Part shown: positions 55,024 to 63,361 of the stretch, in pieces | How the letters are laid out: each line of letters opens with the position of its first letter | Numbering within the stretch: position 1 is the first letter of the stretch | Assembly (NCBI GenBank): GCA_000961595.1 | Contig: LADO01000051.1 | Location: 50,658 to 114,657 of the forward strand | Source: Peptococcaceae bacterium BRH_c4b | GTDB lineage: Bacteria; Bacillota; Desulfotomaculia; Desulfotomaculales; Desulfocucumaceae | DNA: 64,000 bases | Direction of reading: 5' to 3' | The notes under the pieces: model-generated | Databases searched by the model: none | What the model was told of the DNA's origin: nothing | Seen by the model: the letters and a program-made list of their open reading frames with translations, nothing else | Program-made: the position numbers and the translations under genes

Positions 55024-56343
55024 TTATTCCACTTTAATTACACACGCATCCCCTTGAGTCAGCCCCCCACAAATGGCGCATGCGCCCATGCCGCCACTAC
55101 GCCGCTTCAATTCATAAGCCATGGTCATTATTAAACGTGCTCCACTGGATGTGTTCGGATGGCCAATGGCTATAGCTCCACCATTAACATTTAATTTCTT
55201 CTTAATAGCCTGATACATATTATCATCTGTATCTAATAAGGGATTGGAAGACACCAACCCAACCATTTCATCATAGCTCCCTTTAGCAAATTTTTTACTT
55301 GCTAAAAGTTTGGCTGAAATCAATGGCACACAGGCAAATGCCTCATTTATTTCAATCAGATCCATTTCATCAATAGTTATATTCAATTTATCCAGGCAGT
55401 TTTTAATCGCAAAAGCGGGCGACACAGGCATAATTCGCGGTTGCAGGGCGACTGTTGACATTGTAAGAATAGTACAGACAGGTTCACACCCTAATTCCTG
55501 TGCATGTCCTCTTGTGGTTAAAATTAAAGCGGTAGAGCCATCATTCATCCCGGGTGCATTACCCGCAGTGCAGGTAGGGTTGTCAAATATAGGCTTTAAT
55601 TTTGCAAGCGCTTCTCTGGCTATATCAGGACGGTATTGTTCGTCAATCTCCAGCATTTTTTCTGAAATAATGTTACCCTTCTGGTCCTTTTCTTTTAATT
55701 CGAAGGGTATCATTTCGGCTTTGAAAAAACCTTCTTGATAGGCTTTGCCATATTTTAAATGACTTTCGTAAGCAAAATCATCTTGTTCCTCTCTGGATAC
55801 ATTATATTCAACAGCCAGATTTCCAGAGTCTACGGCAACCGGGGCATAGTCCTTATAGCCAAGAGGGAAAATGGGGTCTTCTAAATTCAATCCCCCAATC
55901 CGGACCCCTGACCATCTAAGGTTTCTTGCCAAATATGGAACAGTGCTAAAGCTTGTGGCTCCCCCGACCAGGACTACCCTGGCCTCATTCAGCTTGATGC
56001 TCCTGGAACCATAATTTGCAGCCGACATAGCGGAAACACAGGCTTTGTCAAAAGTACAGGAAGGCTTCTCCGGGGGAATACCCGCTTTTAACATCGATTG
56101 TCTTGCCACCACAGGCGTATAGGGGTCTTTGCAGTTTGTAGTGTCACCTATCCCCCACCATACTTCATCAATCTTATCCGGTTCCAGATTAATTCTTGTT
56201 AGGGCCTCTTTCATGGCGATAGCGCCTAAATCATAAATGTCAATATTTTTAAGAGACCCTCCAAACCTCCCGAAGGGAGTTCTCACAGCACTGATCACAA
56301 CAATATCATCGCTATTTTTTTGTTTTAGTAGCTTTTCTTTCAT
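55024..56343 (-). CDS. Thiolase (acetyl-CoA acyltransferase)
   Basis: 439 residues, intact. The N-terminal active-site Cys is in CTFDKACVSAMSAANYGSRS (~100). The catalytic His lies in GGAIAIGHPNTSSGARLIMT, with NEAFA and CAICGG for the other active-site residues. Slightly longer than typical degradative thiolases (~390), with a longer loop around KKFAKGSYDEMVG. It cleaves 3-oxoacyl-CoA with CoA in the last step of beta-oxidation. Sixth gene of the 61.5-kb operon. Confidence 0.9.
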   Translation of the reverse strand: MKEKLLKQKNSDDIVVISAVRTPFGRFGGSLKNIDIYDLGAIAMKEALTRINLEPDKIDEVWWGIGDTTNCKDPYTPVVARQSMLKAGIPPEKPSCTFDKACVSAMSAANYGSRSIKLNEARVVLVGGATSFSTVPYLARNLRWSGVRIGGLNLEDPIFPLGYKDYAPVAVDSGNLAVEYNVSREEQDDFAYESHLKYGKAYQEGFFKAEMIPFELKEKDQKGNIISEKMLEIDEQYRPDIAREALAKLKPIFDNPTCTAGNAPGMNDGSTALILTTRGHAQELGCEPVCTILTMSTVALQPRIMPVSPAFAIKNCLDKLNITIDEMDLIEINEAFACVPLISAKLLASKKFAKGSYDEMVGLVSSNPLLDTDDNMYQAIKKKLNVNGGAIAIGHPNTSSGARLIMTMAYELKRRSGGMGACAICGGLTQGDACVIKVE

Positions 56344-56423
56344 TTATAAAACTCCTTAAAATATTTTCAACAAAGCAGCAAATAGCTTCGCGGGGAAAAG
56401 CAGACAACTTTAACTAAAGAGCA

Positions 56424-57563
56424 TCACTGCTTTATGAGACTCCGTGCGATAACAATTCTTTGAATCTGGTTGGTACCCTCGTAAATTTGGGTAATTTTTG
56501 CGTCTCTCATGTAACGTTCTACCGGATATTCAGTGGAATAGCCGTATCCACCGAAAATTTGCACCGCATCGGTGGTGACTTTCATAGCCGTATCGGAGGC
56601 AAACAGCTTGGCCATGGCGGATATTTTACTCAAATCTTCAGCATGATCATCAATGGCCACGGCGGATTGATAGACCAGCGCCCGGGCCGCCTCTATCTGG
56701 GTGGCCATATCGGCCAGCATAAACTGAATACCCTGGAATTCACAGATTGGCTGGCCAAATTGTTCTCTTTGCTTGGAATATTCCAGGGCGGCATCCAAAG
56801 CCCCCTGGGCGATACCCAAAGCCTGGGCGGCCACGCCGGTACGGGTATGGTCTATTGATTTCATCACAATTTTAAAGCCCTCTCCCTCCCGGCCCAGGAG
56901 GTTTTCCTTGGGTATCCGGCAGTTTTCAAAAATAAGCTCCCTGGTTGTTGAACCGCGGATACCCATTTTGCTTTCTTTCTTGCCAAAAGTGAAGCCCGGG
57001 GTTCCCTTCTCCACGAAAAAGGTACTGATCCCCTTAACACCCTTTGACTTGTCAGTCATGGCCACTATGGTGTAAATTTCTGCCTCTCCCCCGTTGGTGA
57101 TAAAGTGCTTGACACCGTTTAAGACGTAATAATCACCATCCCTGGCAGCCGTGGTGCTGATCCGGGAGGCATCCGAACCGGCACCGGGCTCGGTGAGTCC
57201 AAAGGCGCCCAGGACCTTGCCGCTGGCCATGGGAGTAAGATATTTCTTTTTTTGCTCGTCTGTGCCTGCCAGAAATACCGGGGCTATGGCCAGGGCCTGG
57301 GTGGTCAGTATGACAGAAGTTGAGCCGCAGACCCGGGCCACCTCCTCTATTGCAATCGCATGGCTTAAAGTATCGGAACCGGCCCCGCCGTATTCTTCAG
57401 GCACGTTAATCCCCAGCAGCTCATAATCGGCCAGCAGTTTTACATTGTCCCACGGGAATTCTCCTGTCTGATCTATTTCAGCCGCCCTGGGAGCGAACTT
57501 TTCCAGCGCCAGTTCCCGGGTCATTTGTCTGAGCATAATTTGTTCTTCAGTAAGTCTTATCAT
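56424..57563 (-). CDS. Acyl-CoA dehydrogenase
   Basis: About 379 residues, full length. FGLTEPGAGSDASRIS and YVLNGVKHFITNGGEAE line the FAD and substrate site. The catalytic Glu region is RDAKITQIYEGTNQIQRIVI, and VQIFGGYGYSTEYPVERYMR is typical of short-chain enzymes. It oxidises acyl-CoA to 2-enoyl-CoA, passing electrons to EtfAB; the only etf genes in this window are broken. Start ATG 57563 (AAGGAG upstream) preferred over TTG 57590. Directly follows the crotonase gene. Confidence 0.92.
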   Translation of the reverse strand: MIRLTEEQIMLRQMTRELALEKFAPRAAEIDQTGEFPWDNVKLLADYELLGINVPEEYGGAGSDTLSHAIAIEEVARVCGSTSVILTTQALAIAPVFLAGTDEQKKKYLTPMASGKVLGAFGLTEPGAGSDASRISTTAARDGDYYVLNGVKHFITNGGEAEIYTIVAMTDKSKGVKGISTFFVEKGTPGFTFGKKESKMGIRGSTTRELIFENCRIPKENLLGREGEGFKIVMKSIDHTRTGVAAQALGIAQGALDAALEYSKQREQFGQPICEFQGIQFMLADMATQIEAARALVYQSAVAIDDHAEDLSKISAMAKLFASDTAMKVTTDAVQIFGGYGYSTEYPVERYMRDAKITQIYEGTNQIQRIVIARSLIKQ

Positions 57564-57593
57564 CTTTTTAATCGCTCCTTGACCAGTCAATTA

Positions 57594-58379
57594 TTAATAA
57601 CCTTTAAACTGTGGTTTTCTTTTTTCCAGAAAGGCCCTGGTCCCTTCCCTTCTATCTTCGGTCGAGCAGGCCACGGCAAAATTTGAGCTCTCCACGGCAC
57701 AGCCGCGCTTGAGATCCACTTCCAGCCCTTCATTAATGCTCCTTTTGGCCATGGCCAGGGCAACCGGAGGTTTTTGCGCCAAAAGGTTGGCCAGGGAAAA
57801 AGCTTCCTCCATCAGTTGCCCCGCGGGAACCACTTTTTCCACCAACCCTATCTGTAATGCCGTTTGGGCATCAATTGTCATCCCGTAAAAAATCATCATC
57901 TTGGCCATGCCTATGCCCACCAGCCTTGGTAAACGCTGGGTGCCGCCATAACCGGGGATAATGCCAAGATTGATTTCCGGCAACCCAAACTTAGCATTGT
58001 CCGATGCAATCCTGATATCCCCGGCCATGGCCAGTTCACACCCTCCGCCCAGGGCATAACCGTTTATGACCATAATCACGGGTTTGTCACACTGCTCTAT
58101 TTTGAATAAAATGTCAATTCCGCGAATACTTTTATCCTGGGCTGCCTTTACCGAAGACAGCGAGTTTATTTCGTTTATATCCGCCCCTGCCACAAAAGCT
58201 TTATTTCCCTGGCCGGTAATCATGATTACCCTGACCCCGGGATCGGCTAAGCCCTGGTCGAAAGCATGTTCCAGTTTTCCCACGGTATCTTCATTTAAAG
58301 CATTTAAGGCTTCAGGTCGATTGATTGTAATTACAAATACCGAGTCCTTTTTTTCAGTTAAAATATTGCTGTACTCCAT
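57594..58379 (-). CDS. Enoyl-CoA hydratase (crotonase)
   Basis: About 261 residues. NKAFVAGADINEINSLSSVK and VNGYALGGGCELAMAGDIRI form the oxyanion hole; FGLPEINLGIIPGYGGTQRL holds both catalytic Glu positions. Ends GTRAFLEKRKPQFKGY. Hydrates 2-enoyl-CoA to (S)-3-hydroxyacyl-CoA. ATG 58379 has AAGGGTGGG just upstream; GTG 58391 lies within that site. Fourth gene of the operon. Confidence 0.93.
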   Translation of the reverse strand: MEYSNILTEKKDSVFVITINRPEALNALNEDTVGKLEHAFDQGLADPGVRVIMITGQGNKAFVAGADINEINSLSSVKAAQDKSIRGIDILFKIEQCDKPVIMVINGYALGGGCELAMAGDIRIASDNAKFGLPEINLGIIPGYGGTQRLPRLVGIGMAKMMIFYGMTIDAQTALQIGLVEKVVPAGQLMEEAFSLANLLAQKPPVALAMAKRSINEGLEVDLKRGCAVESSNFAVACSTEDRREGTRAFLEKRKPQFKGY

Positions 58380-58394
58380 ATTAGTACCCACCCT

Positions 58395-59243
58395 TTACTG
58401 GTAGGAATAAACCCCCTCTCCTGTTTTACGTCCCAGTTTACCTGCCGCCACATATTCCTTCAGCAGGGGGCAGGGACGATATTTGGAATCATTAAATCCT
58501 TCATAAAGGGACTCCATGGTATGGAGCAGTATGTCTATTCCCACCAGGTCCGCCAATTGCAGCGGGCCAATGGGATGGTTGGCCCCCAGCAACATGCCCT
58601 GGTCAATATCTTCCTTTTTATTGCCCTCCATAAGCAGGTAAAACGCTTCATTCATCATGGGGACCAGCAGCCTGTTGACAATAAAACCGGGAGTGTTATT
58701 GGCGTATACCACTGTTTTACCCATTTTCTCAGACACTTCTTTAACAGTATCCCTAACTTGTTTTTCAGTTGCCATACCCGGAATTATTTCCACCAATTTC
58801 ATCACCGGAACAGGACTGAAGAAATGCATGCCCACCACTTTTTGCGGTTTCTTTGTGACCGAAGCTATTTCAGTAATGGAAAGTGAAGAGGTATTGGTGG
58901 CTAAAATAGCTTCACCATCGGTTAAAGAGTCTATTTTTCTGAACATATCCTTTTTCAGGTTCATCTTCTCAGGAACGGCTTCAATAACCATCTGCGCCTC
59001 GGAACACGCTAACAGTTCCGTTCCCGGGTAAATCCGGGCCATAATTTGTTCTTTTTCCTCTCCAGACAATTTTCCCTTATTGACCTTGCCCTGGAGCAGC
59101 TTATTTATACCTGCCACCCCCCGGTCAACAAATTCCTGGCTGATATCAAGTATGTTTACCTTATAACCTGCCTGGGCCGCCACCTGAGCTATACCCGAAC
59201 CCATAAGGCCGGCTCCTATAATGGCGATGGTTTCAACTTCCAT
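58395..59243 (-). CDS. 3-hydroxyacyl-CoA (3-hydroxybutyryl-CoA) dehydrogenase
   Basis: About 282 residues. NAD site IAIIGAGLMGSGIAQVAAQA, catalytic His in KVVGMHFFSPVPVMKLVEII, TPGFIVNRLLVPMMNEA and the C-terminal KLGRKTGEGVYSYQ. Size and motifs fit Hbd, oxidising (S)-3-hydroxybutyryl-CoA to acetoacetyl-CoA. ATG 59243 has GGAGGG seven bases upstream. Third gene of the operon. Confidence 0.93.
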   Translation of the reverse strand: MEVETIAIIGAGLMGSGIAQVAAQAGYKVNILDISQEFVDRGVAGINKLLQGKVNKGKLSGEEKEQIMARIYPGTELLACSEAQMVIEAVPEKMNLKKDMFRKIDSLTDGEAILATNTSSLSITEIASVTKKPQKVVGMHFFSPVPVMKLVEIIPGMATEKQVRDTVKEVSEKMGKTVVYANNTPGFIVNRLLVPMMNEAFYLLMEGNKKEDIDQGMLLGANHPIGPLQLADLVGIDILLHTMESLYEGFNDSKYRPCPLLKEYVAAGKLGRKTGEGVYSYQ

Positions 59244-59263
59244 ATTTGTACCCTCCATTCTTC

Positions 59264-60031
59264 TTAACTTGTAATATAACCATAAACCGACCAGCCGCCG
59301 TCTACCACGATGGTCTGGCCGGTTATATAGCTCGACTCATTGGAAGCCAAAAATACAGCTACTCTCGCTACTTCATCAACATTTCCCAGCCGGCCCATGG
59401 GACAGCGTCCATTAAGTTTTGATTCATCAAGAATTCCCTGGCCGATAAGATCTGTCACCAATTCCGTCATAATATAGCCCGGGCAAATGGCGTTTACCCT
59501 GATATTATTCTTGGCCCACTCCACTCCCAATACCTTGGTCATGGCGTTGATACCGCCCTTACTGGTGGAATACGCTGCCCGGCCAGGGGCCACCACCATG
59601 CCGTACATTGAAGACATGTTAATGATATTACCGCTGTTTTGTTTTAGCATCTGCCTTCCTGCAACCTGACTGCAGTAAAATACTCCGTTTAAATCTATAT
59701 CTATGGCGCGATTCCAGTCTTCCAGGGAAATTTCCGCCGAAGGTTTGGCCATGGAAATCCCGGCATTGTTTACCAATATATCCAACCGTCCGAGTTCGGA
59801 GAATACCTTTTCGACCATTGCATTGACATCCTGCGGATCGGCGACGTTGGCTTTTATTGCTATGGAGCGGCCTCCCTGCCGGCGGATTTCCTCCGCTGTT
59901 TTATCAGCCCCCTCAAAAGTGGTGGCATTCACTGCCACTACCGCTCCCTGGGCCGCAAAGGCAAGACAGATCGCCCTGCCAATGCCCCTGCTACCGCCTG
60001 TTACCAGCGCTACCTTATCTTTAAGCTTCAC
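59264..60031 (-). CDS. Short-chain dehydrogenase/reductase (FabG/3-hydroxyacyl type)
   Basis: About 255 residues. VALVTGGSRGIGRAICLAFA, LDILVNNAGISMAKP, catalytic Ser/Tyr/Lys in IINMSSMYGMV and AAYSTSKGGINAMT, ending YITGQTIVVDGGW. GTG start at 60031 overlaps the ligase stop, with GAGGTGG upstream, so translation is coupled. The presence of both an SDR and Hbd in one operon suggests either two hydroxyacyl stereoisomers or an alcohol-oxidation step before ligation. Confidence 0.9.
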   Translation of the reverse strand: MKLKDKVALVTGGSRGIGRAICLAFAAQGAVVAVNATTFEGADKTAEEIRRQGGRSIAIKANVADPQDVNAMVEKVFSELGRLDILVNNAGISMAKPSAEISLEDWNRAIDIDLNGVFYCSQVAGRQMLKQNSGNIINMSSMYGMVVAPGRAAYSTSKGGINAMTKVLGVEWAKNNIRVNAICPGYIMTELVTDLIGQGILDESKLNGRCPMGRLGNVDEVARVAVFLASNESSYITGQTIVVDGGWSVYGYITS

Positions 60032-61565
60032 TACCGGCCACCTCACTTTTAGTTCTGGATAATTCAATATCACGTAACTGCCGCCGCAAAATTTTGCCCG
60101 TTGACCCCATAGGCAACGCATCCAAAAACTGCACGTAGCGGGGTGTCTTATACGGGGCTATCTTAGACCTGCAATACTGCCTTAATTCCTCCTCGGTAGC
60201 TGTCTGTCCCTCTTTGAGCACCACGAAAGCCTTTACTTCCTCCCCCTTAAGTTCATCAGGCACACCAATAACTGCAACCCCTGCCACCTTGGGGTTTGTA
60301 TAAAACACTTCTTCAACTTCCCGCGGGTAAACATTGTAACCACTCTTGAGGATCATGTCTTTTTTACGATCCACAATGAATACATGGCTATCTTCATCCT
60401 TGTAAGCCATGTCCCCGGTATGGAACCAGCCACTCCGCAAGGCCAGGGCTGTGGCTTCAGGGTCTTTATAGTAACCCTTCATAACATTGGGTCCCTTGAC
60501 AACTATTTCACCCGCTGTGCCTGTGGGCACTTCGTTATCCTGCTCATCAAATATTTTTACCTCCACACGATCAATGGCTATACCCGTGGAAGCAGGCTTA
60601 CGGGGACCTTCAATGGTATTGAACACGTTCACAGGGGATGTTTCAGACAATCCGTATCCTTCAAGGACGATACATTTATACATGCTCTCAAATTTAGTGA
60701 GAACCTCCACCGGTATGGGCGCCCCGCCGGACACACAGAGGCGCAGGCTGCTGGTATCGAACTTTAACGCGTCCGGGTGGTTGATAATATATGAATACAT
60801 GGTTGGAACCCCTGCAAACACCGTAGCTTTGTTGTCCTGAATAGATTTTAATATTTCCACGGCATCGAACCGCGAATGTATTATGAGCGTTCCGCCATTA
60901 TAAATACAGGTATTCATAACACAGGTCTGGCCAAAAATGTGTGCCAGGGGTAATACCGCAATCATTTTTTCTTCTGGGATACCCCGCATTATTTCATTCC
61001 AGGTCATCACATTGGAACAAATATTATTCTGAGTCAACATGGCTCCCTTGGGCCTGCCGGTAGTACCCGAAGTATAGATAATCACCGCTACATCATCATC
61101 AGTGATTTCTGCTTCTACCGGTGAATTAGCCGATGATGAAATTAGCCCTTCAAAGTTTATTATTTCTTCACCGTTCATACCCGAAACGATCACATGTTTT
61201 AAACTTTCTAAACCAGCTATACCTTTTTTCATTTCGGGGTAGTGTTCTTGATTCGTGATAACCAACTCTGAATCGGAATGCCGTGTTATATATTTAATTT
61301 CTTCAGCCCTCAAAAGTACATTTATGGGCACCACCACCGCGCCAAGTTGCTGTACAGCATAGTAGCCAATTGCAAATTCGCTGGAATTGGGCAGGTACAA
61401 GGATACCTTGCTACCTGCTTTCACTCCCAGGCTTTTTAGTCCGTTGCTTAACCTGTTGACCTGGTCATAAAGCTCACTGTACTTAATGTTGTGGTCCCCT
61501 TCAATGATAACCGGATCATCTAGCTTATTAATTCCTGCCTTCTTAAAAAGATCCTTAATTAACAT
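60021..61565 (-). CDS. AMP-forming acyl-CoA ligase
   Basis: About 514 residues, intact. P-loop IIYTSGTTGRPKGAMLTQNN, GYGLSETSPVNVFN, the hinge GWFHTGDMAYKDED and DRKKDMILKSGYNVYPREVE, and the C-terminal catalytic Lys in LPMGSTGKILRRQLR. Activates a carboxylic acid to its CoA ester with ATP, the entry step for the downstream beta-oxidation genes. Start ATG 61565 is eight bases after GGAGG; the ATG at 61580 lies before that site. First gene of the operon, directly behind the -24/-12 promoter. Confidence 0.92.
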   Translation of the reverse strand: MLIKDLFKKAGINKLDDPVIIEGDHNIKYSELYDQVNRLSNGLKSLGVKAGSKVSLYLPNSSEFAIGYYAVQQLGAVVVPINVLLRAEEIKYITRHSDSELVITNQEHYPEMKKGIAGLESLKHVIVSGMNGEEIINFEGLISSSANSPVEAEITDDDVAVIIYTSGTTGRPKGAMLTQNNICSNVMTWNEIMRGIPEEKMIAVLPLAHIFGQTCVMNTCIYNGGTLIIHSRFDAVEILKSIQDNKATVFAGVPTMYSYIINHPDALKFDTSSLRLCVSGGAPIPVEVLTKFESMYKCIVLEGYGLSETSPVNVFNTIEGPRKPASTGIAIDRVEVKIFDEQDNEVPTGTAGEIVVKGPNVMKGYYKDPEATALALRSGWFHTGDMAYKDEDSHVFIVDRKKDMILKSGYNVYPREVEEVFYTNPKVAGVAVIGVPDELKGEEVKAFVVLKEGQTATEEELRQYCRSKIAPYKTPRYVQFLDALPMGSTGKILRRQLRDIELSRTKSEVAGSEA

Positions 61566-61627
61566 CTGACATTCCTCCACCGTATGTAGTCTGGATCACA
61601 ATTAATTATTCTGACGATACTATATAT

Positions 61628-61643
61628 TGCAAGTGTTGTACCA
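61628..61643 (-). promoter_or_regulatory. Sigma-54 (-24/-12) promoter of the beta-oxidation operon
   Basis: Minus strand TGGTACAACACTTGCA: GG and GC are exactly ten bases apart, and TTGCA matches the -12 consensus; the -24 box differs at two positions from TGGCACG. It lies ~63 bases before the ligase start. A matching activator gene is at 50784-52865. Confidence 0.7.
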
Positions 61644-61694
61644 TTTTAAATAATTTATTAATTGCGACAAAAACAAAGTGTCAAAATTATATAA

Positions 61695-61767
61695 TGAGTC
61701 AATATTGAAGCAATTTAACCTTTATCCCAATAAAAAACCAAAAACATACTGAACCAATATTGACTCA
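61695..61767 (-). promoter_or_regulatory. Inverted 13-bp repeat, likely enhancer site of the sigma-54 activator
   Basis: TGAGTCAATATTG (61695-61707) and its exact reverse complement CAATATTGACTCA (61755-61767), separated by 47 bases. They lie 50-140 bases upstream of the -24/-12 promoter, the usual position of activator binding sites. Confidence 0.6.
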
Positions 61768-61789
61768 ATGAGCCACAATTGAAACACTT

Positions 61790-62010
61790 ATTCATTTTAC
61801 ACCGCACTTTCCCCCCGCTTCGCACCAGACGTGAGACTTTTCACCTCATCCGTCGCTCCATCAACCTTTAATGCAAACGCGTATCAACTGCAGGAGTTTG
61901 TCAGATTGGTTTGCCCAGGAGATGGGAATGAAAAGAGGGGGCAATCCATCGAAAACCCCCCTCACTTCCCGGTCGAACCCTATCAGGCGATCGAGTTGAC
62001 AGGACAACTT
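61790..62010 (-). mobile_element. Possible group II intron ribozyme remnant
   Basis: On the minus strand GGATGAGGTGAAAAGTCTCA then CGTCTGGTGCGAAGCGGGGG resembles the stem-loops before the reverse-transcriptase frame of bacterial group II introns (recalled). No reverse transcriptase follows. The plus-strand open frame across it (61831-62130) is not protein-like. Confidence 0.3.
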
Positions 62011-62199
62011 CACTCATCTATGCGTCCCGACTGTTTATCTACTTTGATGGGCCTTAAACAGCACTTTGGATACTTGTTTAACTCTCTTTTAAAATACTGT
62101 ATTCCCTGGATCCGTGATTTCTTATGCTAAAAAATCAATAAATTTAATAAAAATCCCAGTACAGGATATAGACTACATAAATAGTGGAATTTAGCGGGT

Positions 62200-63123
62200 T
62201 TATTTATATGGTTTCATTAACCACTCACTTAGAAATGCTGTTTGCTCACTTGCTACTATCTCGAGCTTTGTCATGTCTTGATAAAGGGTCATATGAGTTG
62301 TCTTTGGAATGACAAAAAGTTTTTTCCGCTGAGATTTGATTTGACGGAAGGCTTCAATTTCAAGATCCCACAGTGTGATATTATCACCTTCAGCCGCAAC
62401 CATCATTGTAGGAGTATCTACAATTCTATGCACATAGGGAAATACTGTGTAAGTCAGTAAAAGTTCCAAAGACTCTATTGTGTTCCAATGCTCATGCAGA
62501 TGGGCTACCTTTCTTTTGTGTTCCATAAAGACCTCCCCTATTTCCGGGTAAGGCCACACACTGAGCTCATCTTCTGGTTTGGTTGAAGAAAACGGCATAT
62601 AACCTCTGTTGCTTTCATTTTCAAACCTATTTCTCCTGTCTTTTAGCAGAAATTCCTGGAGATCTTCAAACCTCCTTTCTCCGTGTGAACGATTCATGTT
62701 AACATAGCCATCAACAACAGGAATGGTTGATATTATAGCTTTGACTCTGGGATCTAAAGCCCCTACTATCAGAACATGGCCACCGCTGTATGAAATTCCC
62801 CACACAGCAATACGCTCTGAATCCACCTCAGGTAGTTTTTCTGCAAAACTTATAGCATTTCTGTAATCTTCAATTTGCCACCAAGGGTTAAGATGCTGCC
62901 TCAAGCTGCCGTCGCTAACACCGAAGTTGCGGTAATCAAATAATAACGCTGCAAAACCATTACGCACAAAATACTCGGCATAATTAGGCATGACTATTTC
63001 CTTTACGTAACACCAACCACCAGCCATAATTACTATTGGGAATGGCCCCTTCCCCTCGTCGGGTGTAATAAGCCACCCGCGGCATTTCTCCCCATTGCTG
63101 GTGAATTCAATATCTCTTCTCAT
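62200..63123 (-). CDS. Alpha/beta hydrolase (dienelactone-hydrolase/S15-like)
   Basis: About 307 residues. PIVIMAGGWCYVKEIVMPNY, FAALLFDYRNFGVSDG, nucleophile elbow WGISYSGGHVLIVGA (Ser), MVAAEGDNITLW (acid) and PKTTHMTLYQDM (His). Cytoplasmic; family members hydrolyse esters, lactones or C-C bonds. Start ATG 63123 has AAGGAG nine bases upstream. Follows the small ferredoxin-like ORF on the same strand. Confidence 0.85.
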   Translation of the reverse strand: MRRDIEFTSNGEKCRGWLITPDEGKGPFPIVIMAGGWCYVKEIVMPNYAEYFVRNGFAALLFDYRNFGVSDGSLRQHLNPWWQIEDYRNAISFAEKLPEVDSERIAVWGISYSGGHVLIVGALDPRVKAIISTIPVVDGYVNMNRSHGERRFEDLQEFLLKDRRNRFENESNRGYMPFSSTKPEDELSVWPYPEIGEVFMEHKRKVAHLHEHWNTIESLELLLTYTVFPYVHRIVDTPTMMVAAEGDNITLWDLEIEAFRQIKSQRKKLFVIPKTTHMTLYQDMTKLEIVASEQTAFLSEWLMKPYK

Positions 63124-63152
63124 TTTATCATTCTCCTTTTTAATCACAGATG

Positions 63153-63353
63153 TTAGTGGAGAGGAGCAGCTTTTAGGATACCCTTGCATCTTCCTTTACC
63201 ACATAACAGACTAGCAAATAAATCAATGGCTTCATCAGGACATGTTATTATACATACTCTGCAATTAGAGCATGTCGGTGCAACACACCTGAATACATTC
63301 CCAGTTAATTGAATATTTGCTTTGCAAACAAACAGTTTCCGTTCTTCATACAC
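63153..63353 (-). CDS. Small 4Fe-4S ferredoxin-like protein, possibly a fragment
   Basis: 66 residues with a single CSNCRVCIITCP cluster motif plus further cysteines outside the pattern (FVCK, CVAP, LCGKGRCKG). No second complete cluster, so half of a usual 2x4Fe-4S ferredoxin. GTG start at 63353, eight bases after the flavoprotein stop, without a clear Shine-Dalgarno. It may serve as electron donor to that flavoprotein or be a relict. Confidence 0.5.
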   Translation of the reverse strand: MYEERKLFVCKANIQLTGNVFRCVAPTCSNCRVCIITCPDEAIDLFASLLCGKGRCKGILKAAPLH

Positions 63354-63361
63354 CCAAGTTC

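Noticed and set aside
61831..62130. Plus-strand 99-codon frame
   Set aside because: No family pattern; runs antisense through a structured, intron-like sequence.
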